DNA of 64,000 bases. Origin: Candidatus Bathyarchaeota archaeon. Lineage in GTDB: Archaea > Thermoproteota > Bathyarchaeia > Bathyarchaeales > Bathycorpusculaceae. The notes under the pieces are model-generated. The model did not search any database and had not been told where the DNA came from. It saw only the letters and a list, made by a program, of their open reading frames with translations. The translations under genes and the position numbers were made by a program. Below, piece after piece: positions 1 through 8,558 of the stretch. Position 1 is the first letter of the stretch, and the number at the start of each line of letters is the position of its first letter. Where the stretch lies: NCBI GenBank assembly GCA_003151735.1, contig PLYI01000065.1, positions 1-64,000 on the forward strand. The letters run 5' to 3'.

Positions 1-443
1 CATACTAGAAGCGTTAAATCTAAATACTAAACAAGACTACTAAAACTGTGGGCAGCATCAAACAAATGCTAGAGAGAGGGAATTACAATCTCAAGCAAAA
101 TATTTCAAACAATTATAGAAGATTTGGTTGAGAGCTCAATGCGCTTTAATAAGTGGAAAAACAGAAACAAAAAGTAATCTCAGCAACTCATGTTTCCACT
201 TTATGTTTCGACTTATGGTAAATCATCATTCCCCTTTAAGATAATCGCTGTACTAAACTCCGAAAATTTGTTCACTATTGCAACACAAATTCTTCGCTTG
301 CAAGGAGGGTGCCCTTTAGGGAGGTGCCATCTGTTAGGTGAGGTTCGCTTGCTTTGGGTTATTAGACCATAGAGAAAAAAATTTTAGTATTAATGGTTTT
401 ATGTGTTCGATTGTCATTAGAGACTTTTCTTCCTCACACTTTC
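1..443. other. No gene recognised
   Basis: AT-rich stretch. A 60-codon open frame on the plus strand (190-372) has no recognisable family features and an unlikely composition, so I do not call it. No tRNA, repeat or clear promoter was seen. Confidence 0.5.
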
Positions 444-866
444 TTACCAGCGTAGTATTAATTTGAATATGCCTAGTGCTATTCCTATAGATACTACAGC
501 GCTAAGTGCTGTCCCCCCGATCAATGTAGGATAAAATTTTTTTGATTGGATTCTTAGTAGACGACCAATAATTGCTACTTGTATGGGCGAGAGCACAAAC
601 ACTCCAGCTATTATGCCTATCAAAGCATATTTGTTAATGAGTCTTTGACCTCGTGCTGTTCTTTTTTCGAGCCAACTTCTCAGGCCTTTTTTCCATTCTA
701 ATAATTTATCGATTAGGAATATGGAAGCAAAAACAGTTAAAATATTTATCGTGAGCGTCGATGCAAAAACCAATAGGGGGTCGAATCCAACGGCAACGCC
801 ATATAGCATGCCTCCTCCGCTTTCAAAGATTATAGATATCAAAATATAAGTATAGATCTCGTACAT
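444..866 (-). CDS. Small multidrug-export-family-like membrane protein
   Basis: A 140-residue integral membrane protein. The pattern resembles the Sm_multidrug_ex (COG2426-like) family: an N-terminal hydrophobic segment followed by a glycine-rich turn (GGGMLYG, about residues 17-23), a long hydrophobic stretch at about 30-55, a basic cytoplasmic loop (LEWKKGLRSWLEKR region), then two more hydrophobic segments at about 85-107 and 113-138. The length is close to the roughly 150 residues usual for the family. The family name implies small-molecule export, but its substrate is poorly defined and nothing here reveals one. It stands alone, with no partner gene on the same strand. I am fairly sure of a membrane protein and less sure of the family. 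Confidence 0.7.
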   Translation of the reverse strand: MYEIYTYILISIIFESGGGMLYGVAVGFDPLLVFASTLTINILTVFASIFLIDKLLEWKKGLRSWLEKRTARGQRLINKYALIGIIAGVFVLSPIQVAIIGRLLRIQSKKFYPTLIGGTALSAVVSIGIALGIFKLILRW

Positions 867-950
867 CCATACATCACTTCATAGATTAATGAAAGGGCTA
901 ATATGGCTTATTCTACAGCGTTTGTGCGCTTCTATTTTATGCCGAAAACT

Positions 951-962
951 CCTGCCGGCAGG
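951..962. repeat. GC-rich 12-bp perfect palindrome
   Basis: CCTGCCGGCAGG is perfectly self-complementary and sits in an otherwise AT-rich intergenic stretch between the membrane protein gene (minus strand) and the plus-strand gene at 1068. It could be an operator or chance; no second copy was noticed. Confidence 0.3.
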
Positions 963-1067
963 TAAGAATACCACAGAATTTCTAGAATAGAAAATCCATT
1001 ATTACTCAAAATTGAAAGATGTTCCATTATATGTGATTGGAAAGTAATCGACGTCAAATCTGCTAAG

Positions 1068-1364
1068 ATGCGCCTCAACAGGCTTATTAATCTTGTATAT
1101 CCCAAGAGATTTGGGGAACGTACAAACTTGGATAGGCAAGAAGCGGTTGCACTTCTAAAAGAATTAAGTGATAATGAACTTGTTTCACCGTTTATGGTTG
1201 TTATTCAGCAAAGAACAACTGGCACATGCCAATTGCAGATTAAAGGCAATTATGAACAAACCCAAATTGAAATAATCCTAAAAAATAGATGCTTCTCATA
1301 TGAAGCCAACAAGGATAATTTAATTATTTTCAAGCCACAACAAGATACAAGCTTTTTGCCTTGA
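1068..1364 (+). CDS. Small orphan protein, paralog of the gene at 1594
   Basis: A 98-residue soluble protein of no family I recognise. From about residue 20 it aligns with the product of 1594-1863: both have LDR, then an alanine-rich helix ending LKEL, then DN-LV-P, then a strand pattern with QIK and a C-terminal strand ending in IIFKP or VIYKS. The shared core is about 70 residues and looks like an alpha then beta fold. The first 18 residues are not shared, so translation could start further in. It converges with the frameshifted zinc-ribbon gene just downstream. Function unknown. Confidence 0.6.
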   Translation: MRLNRLINLVYPKRFGERTNLDRQEAVALLKELSDNELVSPFMVVIQQRTTGTCQLQIKGNYEQTQIEIILKNRCFSYEANKDNLIIFKPQQDTSFLP

Positions 1365-1491
1365 TTATTTAGAGATCGTGAAAGAAGTCCCACAATTTAT
1401 CGCAAACGTAATATGCTAAGTGAAACATGTGGTTTTCAATTGTTTTCTTTGGTTTAGATAGTTCTTTTCCACAATTTGGGCACTTGACCAT
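1365..1491 (-). pseudogene. Frameshifted zinc-ribbon small protein
   Basis: Starting at the ATG at 1491 the frame reads MVKCPNCGKEL, then KP-K--EN and YYVCDK, matching the intact 50-residue protein at 50116-50268 (CPKCGKKLGKP, EN, YICSACG). In frame, the product ends CDKLWDFFHDL and lacks the second CxxC. Removing one T near 1390 restores CDKCGTSFTISK and a stop at 1365-1367, which aligns with the end of the intact copy (CSACGNHFKVSY). So a single-base insertion separates the second zinc knuckle from the first. The corrected stop lies immediately next to the end of the convergent gene (1364). Either a recent pseudogene or a sequencing indel. Confidence 0.65.
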
Positions 1492-1593
1492 GTTATCGTA
1501 TAAAAAATAAAATTTCATGATAAGAATATTTGTTGTCTCATTTAAGCAACCACACGGATTGAACACAAACTTAAGCGTTTAGTTTCCGCAGTT

Positions 1594-1863
1594 TTGGTAA
1601 ACTTTTATATAGAATTATTATCGCTAAATTATTTGGGTGTACACTTGGATAGACTGCAAGCTATGGCTGTGTTAAAAGAGTTAGTCGATAATGATTTAGT
1701 TGAGCCATCTTATGTGTCCATTTGCGAAAGGAAGCCTAATCACTATCAGATTCAGATTAAGTGCGATTACAATAAGGCAGAGATAGAGGCACATGCAAAA
1801 AAACATAGCTTAACAATTGAAGAGGATAAAGAACGAAAATACTTGGTGATTTATAAGTCATAG
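1594..1863 (+). CDS. Small orphan protein, paralog of the gene at 1068
   Basis: An 89-residue soluble protein starting at TTG. It shares a core of about 70 residues with the product of 1068-1364 (LDR, LKEL, DNDLVEP, QIQIK, a charged helix and a final strand LVIYKS). The two genes lie in the same direction, separated only by the frameshifted zinc-ribbon gene on the other strand, so a local duplication is likely. The charged C-terminal half (KAEIEAHAKKHSL) looks helical. No enzymatic motif or metal ligand set is visible. Function unknown. Confidence 0.6.
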   Translation: MVNFYIELLSLNYLGVHLDRLQAMAVLKELVDNDLVEPSYVSICERKPNHYQIQIKCDYNKAEIEAHAKKHSLTIEEDKERKYLVIYKS

Positions 1864-2280
1864 AATAACTACGTCTTTACAGATTTATCAATTAAGTTTT
1901 TTAGGGGAAAAAGTTTGTGTTAAGTGAATTTAGCCGTGGGCTAACATTGATAGGCGTAAAATTAGGAGGCTTTTCGCCTTTTCCTTGTTGGCCGCCAAAC
2001 TCACTTAGCATATCCTGTTGGGTGTATAGGTGTATGTACTTTCTTGTCAGTACTTATCTGCTTGTAACGATATAAAATAATGTTGGCACACTTTGTAACT
2101 ACAGTTCTAAGTCATTTTTATGCTTCGAAGTCGAATAACGCTTCAGATGTTCAAAGGATGCTTTGTTTTTTTAATAATTTGTGATGATAGAAGTATGTTA
2201 TCAAAGTGTATGTTTATCTATTCATAAAAAGTATAATTACCAAAATTTTCAGACTTTTTAACACGTTGGGTCGTCAAAAA
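1864..2280. other. Intergenic region holding a possible structured RNA
   Basis: No protein-coding gene is supported here. The notable content is the nested set of inverted repeats at 1921-2008, listed separately. A short inverted repeat GTACT/AGTAC lies near 2036-2053. Confidence 0.4.
1921..2008. ncRNA. Possible structured RNA or MITE-like element (four-way junction)
   Basis: TAAGTGAATTT at 1921 can pair with AAACTCACTTA ending near 2007, with one mismatch. Inside this outer stem are three hairpins in order: AGCC/GGCT with a GTG loop; AGGCG plus AAAA pairing with TTTT plus CGCCT around a TTAGGAGGC loop; and TTGG/CCAA with a CCG loop. Together they make a cloverleaf-like layout about 88 nt long. 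It does not have the conserved bases of a tRNA. The strand is unknown because the structure is nearly symmetric. The alternative is a miniature inverted-repeat element whose outer arms are its ends. Confidence 0.4.
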
Positions 2281-3963
2281 CTATTTTTTCTGTTTTCTAA
2301 GTATTATTACCGTCGTAGCTGCAACGCCTACCATGATTACGGCTACAATAGAATAGAACGTTTCATGAGGTATAATGTATGTTTCAACTCCTGCAAGCGT
2401 AGGCGATTGAATAAGTGAAGCTGAAGGAGTTTCTGTAACTGTTAATGAAGGCGCCGGAGGCATAACAACTGCCGGCGTAGAAGTGGGTTCGGAAGCAGGA
2501 ATAGGCGTTGAGGTAGCTACCGAGCTGAGTGAAGGGGTAGGCGCGGATGCAGAGTTTAGAGAGGTTAAAGTAGGTACAGGAGTTACAGTTGGGGTTAGGG
2601 AAATAGTAGGAGTAGCTATGGGCATAGTTTTTGGGCTTGGAGATGGTGTTGTTGAAGGTAATGGAGTCTGTGACGGGGTAGGAGTTGGTGTTGGATTTGG
2701 TGGTGTTGAAGAAGTTTGTGTCGGTGTAGGTGTTTGGATTGGAGTAGGTGGCAGAGATGGCGCAAAAGCGTAGACATTGTAATCATCTGAGCCAACATAG
2801 ACTATTCCATTTGCAATTGCTGGAGATGACTCTATTCCCATGCCCCTAAAAATACCGGGTGCGTTGTAACTCCATATCTTGTTTCCAGTGGATGAATTCA
2901 AAGCATATAGATTACCGTCCTCTGAACCTACAAATACTAAGCCGCCAGCAACGGCTGGAGAAGAGGAATATATCCTAAGAAAGGACAAAGTATTGTAGCG
3001 CCAAATAATGGTGCCTGTTGAAGCGTTCAAAGAATACACGCTTCCGTCCCATGAACCTACATACACCATACCGTTTGCAAATGCAGGAGAAGAGTCCGCC
3101 TGACCTATTGTGGAGGTCCATATTGTGGAACCAGTTTCTGCGTTCAAAGCATACAGATTACCGTCCTCTGAACTTTCATAAACTATGCTGCCCGCAACAG
3201 TAGGAGATGATTGTATATCGCTTCTTGTTGTGGTGTTCCATGTTTGGGTGCCTGTTGAAGCGTTTAAAGCATACAGGTTACCGTTATCGGAGCCTATGTA
3301 GACTGTGTCGCCAGAAATTGCAGGCGAAGAATAGACGTAGTCACCTGTTGTATAGCTCCATATTAGGTTGCCTGTTGAAGCGTTTAGAGCATAAACGTTA
3401 CCCTCTTTTGAGCCTAAGCCTACATACACTATGCCGTTTGCAACAGCCGGAGAAGTAATCGCTCCTAAAAGTCCAGTTGTGAAGTTCCATATTTTAACGC
3501 CAGTGAACGCATCAAATGCGTAAACGTTGCCGTACCCTGAGCCTACGTAGACAATTCCTCCAGTCACGGCGGGCGAAGATTCCACAGAACTACCGATTGT
3601 ATAGCTCCATGAAAAAGCGCCAGTAGAAGCATTTAATGCATAAATTTTGCCGTCATCTGAGCCTACATATACTAAACCTCCAACGACAGCAGGAGAAGAA
3701 GAAACAATACCGCCGGTTGTATAATTCCAGAGGGTCTGGTTTGTCATTGGAGCCGTAGATGTAGAATAACCAGAGTGGCTTAAATTATTGTGGAACATTG
3801 ACCAAGAGTTGGGGTCTCCGTTTGATTGGCTGCTTTGATTGGCTGCCTTAGTCATTTCTAATGTTCCAAGAAACACAAAAATCATGATGCTGGTTAAGAG
3901 AATTAATACAAGAAGAGCGGATAACGTTTTCTTGTTCATGTGTGAGTTTGTTCCCTTTCGCAT
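2281..3963 (-). CDS. Secreted PQQ-type beta-propeller surface protein
   Basis: A 560-residue protein with a signal peptide or anchor at about residues 10-40 (hydrophobic LLVLILLTSIMIFVFLG), then a beta-propeller from about 50 to 400. About eight repeats are visible, each with a form of SSPAV, then YVGS-DG, then VYALNASTG and a W, which is the PQQ-propeller (BamB-like) blade. A long Pro/Thr/Ser linker follows (about 400-520), and a single C-terminal hydrophobic helix with a basic tail (RKQKK) anchors it. It should face outward from the cell membrane, the linker acting as a stalk. The ATG at 3963 has GAAGGA upstream; a second ATG eight codons in is possible. No partner gene adjoins. Binding of a quinone cofactor is not implied by the repeats alone. 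Confidence 0.85.
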   Translation of the reverse strand: MRKGTNSHMNKKTLSALLVLILLTSIMIFVFLGTLEMTKAANQSSQSNGDPNSWSMFHNNLSHSGYSTSTAPMTNQTLWNYTTGGIVSSSPAVVGGLVYVGSDDGKIYALNASTGAFSWSYTIGSSVESSPAVTGGIVYVGSGYGNVYAFDAFTGVKIWNFTTGLLGAITSPAVANGIVYVGLGSKEGNVYALNASTGNLIWSYTTGDYVYSSPAISGDTVYIGSDNGNLYALNASTGTQTWNTTTRSDIQSSPTVAGSIVYESSEDGNLYALNAETGSTIWTSTIGQADSSPAFANGMVYVGSWDGSVYSLNASTGTIIWRYNTLSFLRIYSSSPAVAGGLVFVGSEDGNLYALNSSTGNKIWSYNAPGIFRGMGIESSPAIANGIVYVGSDDYNVYAFAPSLPPTPIQTPTPTQTSSTPPNPTPTPTPSQTPLPSTTPSPSPKTMPIATPTISLTPTVTPVPTLTSLNSASAPTPSLSSVATSTPIPASEPTSTPAVVMPPAPSLTVTETPSASLIQSPTLAGVETYIIPHETFYSIVAVIMVGVAATTVIILRKQKK

Positions 3964-4369
3964 TAAACGCGCATCCTTCTTTCAGTGATTTTAGTCAATA
4001 CTTTCTTGAGGTTATGCCAAGTCATTCAAAAACCTCAATATAATCTCTTAATACACACTATAGACTGCTTGATAGATAAGGTAATGTGACTGTGGTGTAT
4101 CACTCACAAGCGGTTGTTGCTGGAATACACCCAGCTTATCGAGATGATTTTTCAACCATTTCAAAATGGGGTGGTTTAGCTTTTAAGCATAAGCCTATTT
4201 CAAACTCTTTTTCGTAAGACGAAAGGTGAAGGTGACCATGGATAATGGACTGGTATCCGTTTGTTTTGGGGTTCATGTGAAAAAAGTATGTTGGGTAACT
4301 TAACAGGTCGAATCTGAGTAGTTTTAATAGACAGAATAACCCAATATAATACAAACAGGGGTGTAAGAC
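3964..4369. other. Intergenic, promoters only
   Basis: Lies between the divergent propeller gene and the eL22-like gene. An AATATAAT element near 4343-4350 fits a TATA box for the plus-strand gene. An open frame on the minus strand (4136-4459) overlaps the start of that gene, has an odd composition and is treated as chance. Confidence 0.4.
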
Positions 4370-4702
4370 TTGCTGTTTAAGCATAAGAGTGTTGTAAAAG
4401 TTGATATGGCGGATTTGGAGGTCGAGAGAGAGAACCTCGCAAGTTTCTTGAGTAGCCAATTCAAGTTAAATCCATCGATAACTCCTAAAGGTTTGGAACT
4501 AAATATGGAAGACGTTCCGGCTTACTCATTGGCTGGAATGGTAAAAAAGTTTGTTTATCACAAGAACCTAAACAACACGCATTGGGTTAACATTGAAAAT
4601 AACGTGGTCAAAATTAATAGGTTCAAGGGCACCGCCAAGAAAAAAGAAAACCACAAGAAAAGCATGCCTCATCAAAACATTTCACAAAGCTGGGGACTAT
4701 AA
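4370..4702 (+). CDS. Divergent eL22-like ribosomal protein homolog
   Basis: A 110-residue basic protein starting at TTG, preceded by AGGGGTG at a good distance. Residues about 20-85 follow the pattern of eukaryotic-type ribosomal protein eL22: an amphipathic helix (ENLASFLSSQF), a strand with LEL, then a helix rich in lysine (MVKKFVYHKNLNN) leading to strands WVNIENNVVKINRF. The same helix-strand pattern is in the gene at 21969-22250, which is the closer match to eL22. The C-terminal 25 residues are strongly basic (KKKENHKKS) and would suit RNA contact. No ribosomal gene is nearby. It may be a second eL22 paralog or an unrelated RNA-binding protein. Confidence 0.5.
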   Translation: MLFKHKSVVKVDMADLEVERENLASFLSSQFKLNPSITPKGLELNMEDVPAYSLAGMVKKFVYHKNLNNTHWVNIENNVVKINRFKGTAKKKENHKKSMPHQNISQSWGL

Positions 4703-5006
4703 AACACATTTCTTCACTATTACTGTGTTTCAACTCCATCGTAACGGTGATTTCACCCGTATTTCCATTTTTTGTTAATGAGTTTTTGGTATTAAAATTT
4801 AATCCAACTAACTGACGGGAAAAGGTGGATGACTTTAGAGAAAACAGGGTTGAATCTACTGTATACAGGATTCAAGCTATATAGGTCATAAAACCATAAG
4901 GTCAAGATGAAGGGCTAGCGTAATTCAAATTCAATATAGGTATAGTATAGTTGGAAACGAGTATACTGTGTTCGAGTTGTTGATATTGGGTTCATAAATC
5001 TTTTTT
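4703..5006. other. No gene recognised
   Basis: AT-rich spacer between two convergent genes. A further short plus-strand frame (4593-4778) overlaps the eL22-like gene in another frame and is not supported. Confidence 0.4.
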
Positions 5007-5621
5007 TTACAGCGTTTTTATCAGCGTTTCCATGTTGAAAAACGTATTGGCACAGCCATTCTTTAGCAACGGAACAGATTGCCAAGCCAAACCCATACTG
5101 CTCAACTTATTGCCAGATAACATCACTTCTGCACCACACGCAACACCTACAACACCATCGTACTCCTTCTGCTTCAAAATATTAGGCATACAAGAACCCC
5201 CAGATAAAACGTAAATGTCGTACCCTTTTTCTTTGGCAATGCGTTCCGCCTTGTTGACATAACAGTCGGGTGCGCAATGAGCACAAACGTAAGAGGGCAA
5301 ACTCGGGTCGAAAACGGCTTGGCATTGACTATCCATGTGTTTCCTACAGCAGTGGGGAAGAAACAGAGCCCTTTTTTTAGTCTTCAGAAAGGCCTGTTTT
5401 TGCACCAAATTCAAAGTTTGCATCTCGAGAAGGTCTTGAAGTAGCACCACGGCATCTTGAATGTCAAGTCCTGAAACTTCCTGAATTCTGAATTTCCTGA
5501 TTAATACCTGTAAGGTTCGTGAGAAAACCTTTTGCATGCCCATCTGGTTGCCGATAATTGCAAGTTCTATGAAAAAGTGTTGCGGAGCCTTGGAAATGTC
5601 GAAAGTAAACTTATAGGGCAT
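5007..5621 (-). CDS. DUF116 family protein
   Basis: A 204-residue cysteine-rich protein. The middle and C-terminal parts match the DUF116 pattern: a CC pair with a further C (about residues 91-101, HCCRKH then SQC), CAHCAPDC at about 113-120, a glycine-rich GGSCMPN turn, GVACGAEV, and VPLLKNGCANT near the C-terminus. The many conserved cysteines suggest metal or iron-sulfur binding, but the function of the family is not settled. Members are common in archaea and anaerobes, sometimes next to lipoate or radical SAM genes; here no such neighbour exists. The N-terminal 85 residues are helical and soluble. ATG start. Confidence 0.8.
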   Translation of the reverse strand: MPYKFTFDISKAPQHFFIELAIIGNQMGMQKVFSRTLQVLIRKFRIQEVSGLDIQDAVVLLQDLLEMQTLNLVQKQAFLKTKKRALFLPHCCRKHMDSQCQAVFDPSLPSYVCAHCAPDCYVNKAERIAKEKGYDIYVLSGGSCMPNILKQKEYDGVVGVACGAEVMLSGNKLSSMGLAWQSVPLLKNGCANTFFNMETLIKTL

Positions 5622-5761
5622 AACTCAAGATGAATAAAGAGCCACCCTTAAAAAAATATCTCTTACAACTGGCAAATGGAAGCGCAGTTTGTTTTAGCGC
5701 ACTCTAAATCTCATAGTCATGATGCCATTTTCAGCAATATATAGAAAAAATAGAACTTGAC

Positions 5762-5881
5762 CTAAGGCAGGTCATGTTCTATTTTGTCGAGCTTTTGGTC
5801 GATTCGATTCAGGTGCCCTTCTATTCGGTCGAGTTTTGCATCCATTTCTTTAATTTTGTTTAGAATGGCATATTCAGCCAT
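5762..5881 (-). CDS. Putative 39-residue coiled-coil peptide
   Basis: An ATG at 5881 opens a 39-codon frame ending at TAG. The product is a nearly perfect amphipathic heptad helix: LNKIKEMDAKLDRIEGHL then NRIDQKLDKIEHDL, with I or L at every a/d position. GGGGT lies a short way upstream. A GTG 20 codons earlier could extend it. The regular heptads argue against chance, but there is no homolog to compare and such a short gene cannot be confirmed by eye. A role in dimerisation or membrane association would be a guess. Confidence 0.45.
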   Translation of the reverse strand: MAEYAILNKIKEMDAKLDRIEGHLNRIDQKLDKIEHDLP

Positions 5882-6087
5882 GCCAATACCCCAATGACTA
5901 GTATTGTGAAGAGAATAAAAAACTAGCCTGATTATTCTCACTAAATCTTTTCAGCGTGTAACTTGATAGTACCCTATTTTAGAGAAAATTTAATGAATTC
6001 TCGGTTAACACAAATAACTTAATAGAGTTATAAATAACAATAAGTTCTAAAGTGCAATTCCACTATTTTATATTTGAAGGGATTGAA

Positions 6088-6393
6088 ATGGCATCAAGAA
6101 ATTCTAATGTTGGTAAGCTTTTTGATTTTAGTGGCAACGGGTATGGAGTAGTAACCCATGAGGCAAGAGTAGACTATAGCACTTGGTCGCCTGTTATTCA
6201 CGTTTTGAAGTTTACAGATGATAAACATAAAGACTTAATTAAACTCAGATTCGGATATTGTGATAACACTGGAAGACTGATTGCAAGACCATTATTCCTT
6301 AGCGAAAGTGAACTTACCGAATTAGGAAAAGAAGTCGCAAAAGACCCAGAAATGAAGAAATTGCTCAAAGGCTTCTGTGACCAAATCAGATAA
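6088..6393 (+). CDS. Orphan soluble protein
   Basis: A 101-residue protein if translation begins at the ATG at 6088; an in-frame start 12 codons earlier exists, but its extra residues (FHYFIFEG) look like untranslated leader. The chain has an N-terminal strand region (KLFDFSGNGYGVVTHEA), an IHVLKF strand, LRFGYCDN, then two charged helices ending at KGFCDQ. I do not recognise the family. A TATA-like AATAGAGTTATAAATA stretch lies about 50 bases upstream. No operon partner. Confidence 0.6.
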   Translation: MASRNSNVGKLFDFSGNGYGVVTHEARVDYSTWSPVIHVLKFTDDKHKDLIKLRFGYCDNTGRLIARPLFLSESELTELGKEVAKDPEMKKLLKGFCDQIR

Positions 6394-6465
6394 TTTAACT
6401 TAACAAAGATAAGGGAGCTAAAATAAGCAGATAAAAGACTTATTTGCTATCTGTTTTTATATTCG

Positions 6466-6864
6466 TTATTTTTCTGGTCTTTCAAGCAGTTCTATGTAGC
6501 CAAACACAGGTAGTTCTACATCTTCTCGTCTGTATCCTTTGAATTTAACATGTTTTTCCCATCTGTTAGGTTCAACCAGAACATTTTGATGGTCGACGTA
6601 GACTAGTTTTTCAAAGGGAACAATTTTTTCTGAAACGGGGTTGTCTGGTAATTCTTCGCCAAATTTGCATCTTTCCAGTGCCCAACGTTTAGCTTCTTCT
6701 TCAGTTGATTTGAAACCGCTAATAGTGTCAATTCCTATTTCCTCATTTAGTATCCAATCTTCTACGTTACCTTTAAGACGATGCACGTGTCCTGTTTTGG
6801 CGTATTCTTCGAGGTCAATGTCTCTACAGTCATCTATGACCAATAATAGATAGATTTTATTCAT
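6466..6864 (-). CDS. Orphan soluble protein
   Basis: A 132-residue acidic protein, ATG start. Features: an N-terminal strand (KIYLLLVIDD), a stretch EEEAKRWALERC typical of an amphipathic helix, then YVDHQNVLVEPNRW and a C-terminal strand VFGYIELLERP. No known motif, signal peptide or membrane segment. It converges with the gene at 6088. Composition and the regular alternation of helix and strand support a real gene; the function is unknown. Confidence 0.6.
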   Translation of the reverse strand: MNKIYLLLVIDDCRDIDLEEYAKTGHVHRLKGNVEDWILNEEIGIDTISGFKSTEEEAKRWALERCKFGEELPDNPVSEKIVPFEKLVYVDHQNVLVEPNRWEKHVKFKGYRREDVELPVFGYIELLERPEK

Positions 6865-7089
6865 AATTTCATCCTATCCATTATTCTAACAGTATGCAGA
6901 TTTAAGACTTGTTTCTTTTGTTCGTCTGGGTGTCTGGGGTCGGTCTTAACAGCTAACATTAGTTAGTTAATGTCTTGTTTAACTTTCTTATAGGAACTCA
7001 TCACACCATATACTACAAATTTGTGACACCAGTTCGACAACCACACACCTATAAGTAGAAAGGCGTGCGCTTAGAAAGTAGAATCAAAA

Positions 7090-7302
7090 ATGCGTAAATG
7101 GGATAACCTAAAAGTACTAAATGGTTGTTTAACGGTTTTCTCAGTAGTAAGTATAATAGGCATATCCTTTGGGTTTGCAAAATACTACGGTTTTTCAATA
7201 ATTCTTGACCGAAGCATTGATGCTTGGGATTCTGCAATTCTAGTATTCTCAGCAACTTACTTGGGTTTAAAGGCGACATTTGGACGGAAGTATAACATAT
7301 AA
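7090..7302 (+). CDS. Small membrane protein, two helices
   Basis: A 70-residue protein with two hydrophobic helices (about residues 10-30, LNGCLTVFSVVSIIGISFGF, and 43-60, WDSAILVFSATYLGLKA) joined by a short polar loop, with basic residues at both ends. ATG start. No family recognised. It stands alone between two minus-strand genes. Confidence 0.5.
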   Translation: MRKWDNLKVLNGCLTVFSVVSIIGISFGFAKYYGFSIILDRSIDAWDSAILVFSATYLGLKATFGRKYNI

Positions 7303-7371
7303 TCCCAAACCCAAAAAAAGGTAACTCTTACTCTTCTCGTCATCGAAAGCGTTTAGCTGAATCTCGAGTTA

Positions 7372-7662
7372 TCATTCTCGGCATTCTGAAATTTCTGGGT
7401 GTTTAGTTAATTCGTCAAGAGTCTTGTTTAACAATATGTTGTCTCCAACTTTAGAAACTAATGATGTGGGCACGCATACAGTTGAGCTTCTGATGAATCT
7501 TTTTTTGAATCCAAGGTCCTCGGATGCTGGTTTTGACAACTTCACATGTAGATGAGTAACTTGCCATGTGTCAGTGTTCATTTCGATCCCATTAAGTTCC
7601 CCAAGATCAAAACCACCCGCACAAATAACAAACTTTCCAGAAATTTTATCAAAACTTACCAA
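7372..7662 (-). CDS. PRC-barrel-like small protein
   Basis: A 96-residue protein starting at TTG. It has the strand-rich layout of an archaeal PRC-barrel: GKFVICAGGFDLGELNGIEMN, then WQVTHLHVKL, then the basic turn FKKRFIRSSTVCVP and VSKVGDNILLNKTLDEL. PRC-barrel proteins of this size in archaea are thought to act as small adaptor modules; the short ones have no enzyme activity. No neighbour points to a partner. The C-terminal ten residues are polar. Family call moderately confident. Confidence 0.6.
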   Translation of the reverse strand: MVSFDKISGKFVICAGGFDLGELNGIEMNTDTWQVTHLHVKLSKPASEDLGFKKRFIRSSTVCVPTSLVSKVGDNILLNKTLDELTKHPEISECRE

Positions 7663-7814
7663 AATAAATCACCATTTTAAAATAAATAGAATCTGGAATA
7701 TATTTCTTTTCCTAATTACAGACTGATTATTGAAATATTTAGTGCTCTACGCTATGGGGATTTAAGACTTATTGTGTGTGGTTGTTCTTCTGTCTGTGTC
7801 TGTCGGGTGGTGGA

Positions 7815-8147
7815 TTAAATTTTAATCCAACTAACATGCATTTTCATTGGTCTATTAGCTTCTATTCCATTGACTATCCACTCGCCAATTGCTAGACTTG
7901 GAAGAGCGTTTGAGGTTCCTGCCATGTTTACGAGGTATTCTATGTCTTCTTTGTCAGTTGTTTTGCCGATTATTTGGTTGCCCATTTGAGAGAGTATCTT
8001 TCCCCCAAGCTCAGAAGGATGGGTGGTTAAGAGGCACGCAAACATGCCTATTTTTCTTCCCTCACCAACCACTTGGTTTAGTGTTTCCCCTTTAATGTTT
8101 TCAGCTTCTTCAATAATTAGGAAAAGAGGCTTGATTTTTTCTTCTAT
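7815..8147 (-). pseudogene. C-terminal remnant of a HerA/DUF87-type ATPase
   Basis: The open frame begins right after a stop at 8148-8150, without a start codon, and runs for 110 codons. It carries a Walker-B-like strand (PLFLIIEEAENI), then VVGEGRKIGMFACLLTTHPS, the sensor-like LSQMGNQIIGKT and an ending GEWIVNGI, which together match the C-terminal third of HerA-like hexameric DNA translocases. The Walker A part and the N-terminal barrel are absent; upstream sequence shows no trace of them. So it is a 5-prime truncated remnant. A shorter start at the ATG or GTG inside (85 codons) would leave out the Walker B strand and cannot hydrolyse ATP. Confidence 0.65.
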
Positions 8148-8558
8148 CTATCAAATGCAATTATCTTGAACCACAAAAAAATCGGGGAGAAAACAGAAAA
8201 TATAATTCTTCCCACAAATGATCACCCGGCCTTTAGTAGCCTCACATCCTTCAGGCTCCGCAAAAGATATAACTGCTACAAAGGCTGACTGTAATTAAGT
8301 CAGAAATATTTACATAAACCATAAAAAACCAAAGTTCCAGAACTCAGGTGTTCATCATTTCAGTACTCGTCGCTGCTGTTTCAGCGCTATTGATATTTGC
8401 CAAAACAAGACAAACCGCAATCCCCAAAAACCGCACAAAGCATACTAATTGCGCTTTCACACTTAACTTCAGCCTTTCTAAAGTACCTTATTAGCCTGCA
8501 TGGTTATCGTTATTTATTGAGAAAAATTTATCTGTGTACATGTACACATACATAGAAT
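8148..8558. other. Intergenic with inverted repeat and promoter
   Basis: No gene recognised. CTGACT/AGTCAG with a 7-base loop lies at 8285-8303. The right end carries the vapBC promoter and operator. Confidence 0.4.
8533..8548. promoter_or_regulatory. Perfect 16-bp palindrome, probable VapB operator
   Basis: TGTGTACATGTACACA is fully self-complementary and ends 10 bases before the vapB ATG. It overlaps where a transcript would start downstream of the A/T-rich TATA-like element at 8522-8529. VapB-type antitoxins usually bind a palindrome in their own promoter, so autoregulation is the natural reading (inference). Confidence 0.6.

Noticed and set aside
2483..2773. Glycine/valine-rich plus-strand open frame
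   Set aside because: It is the mirror of the Pro/Thr linker of the propeller protein; the linker reading is coherent with the rest of that gene.
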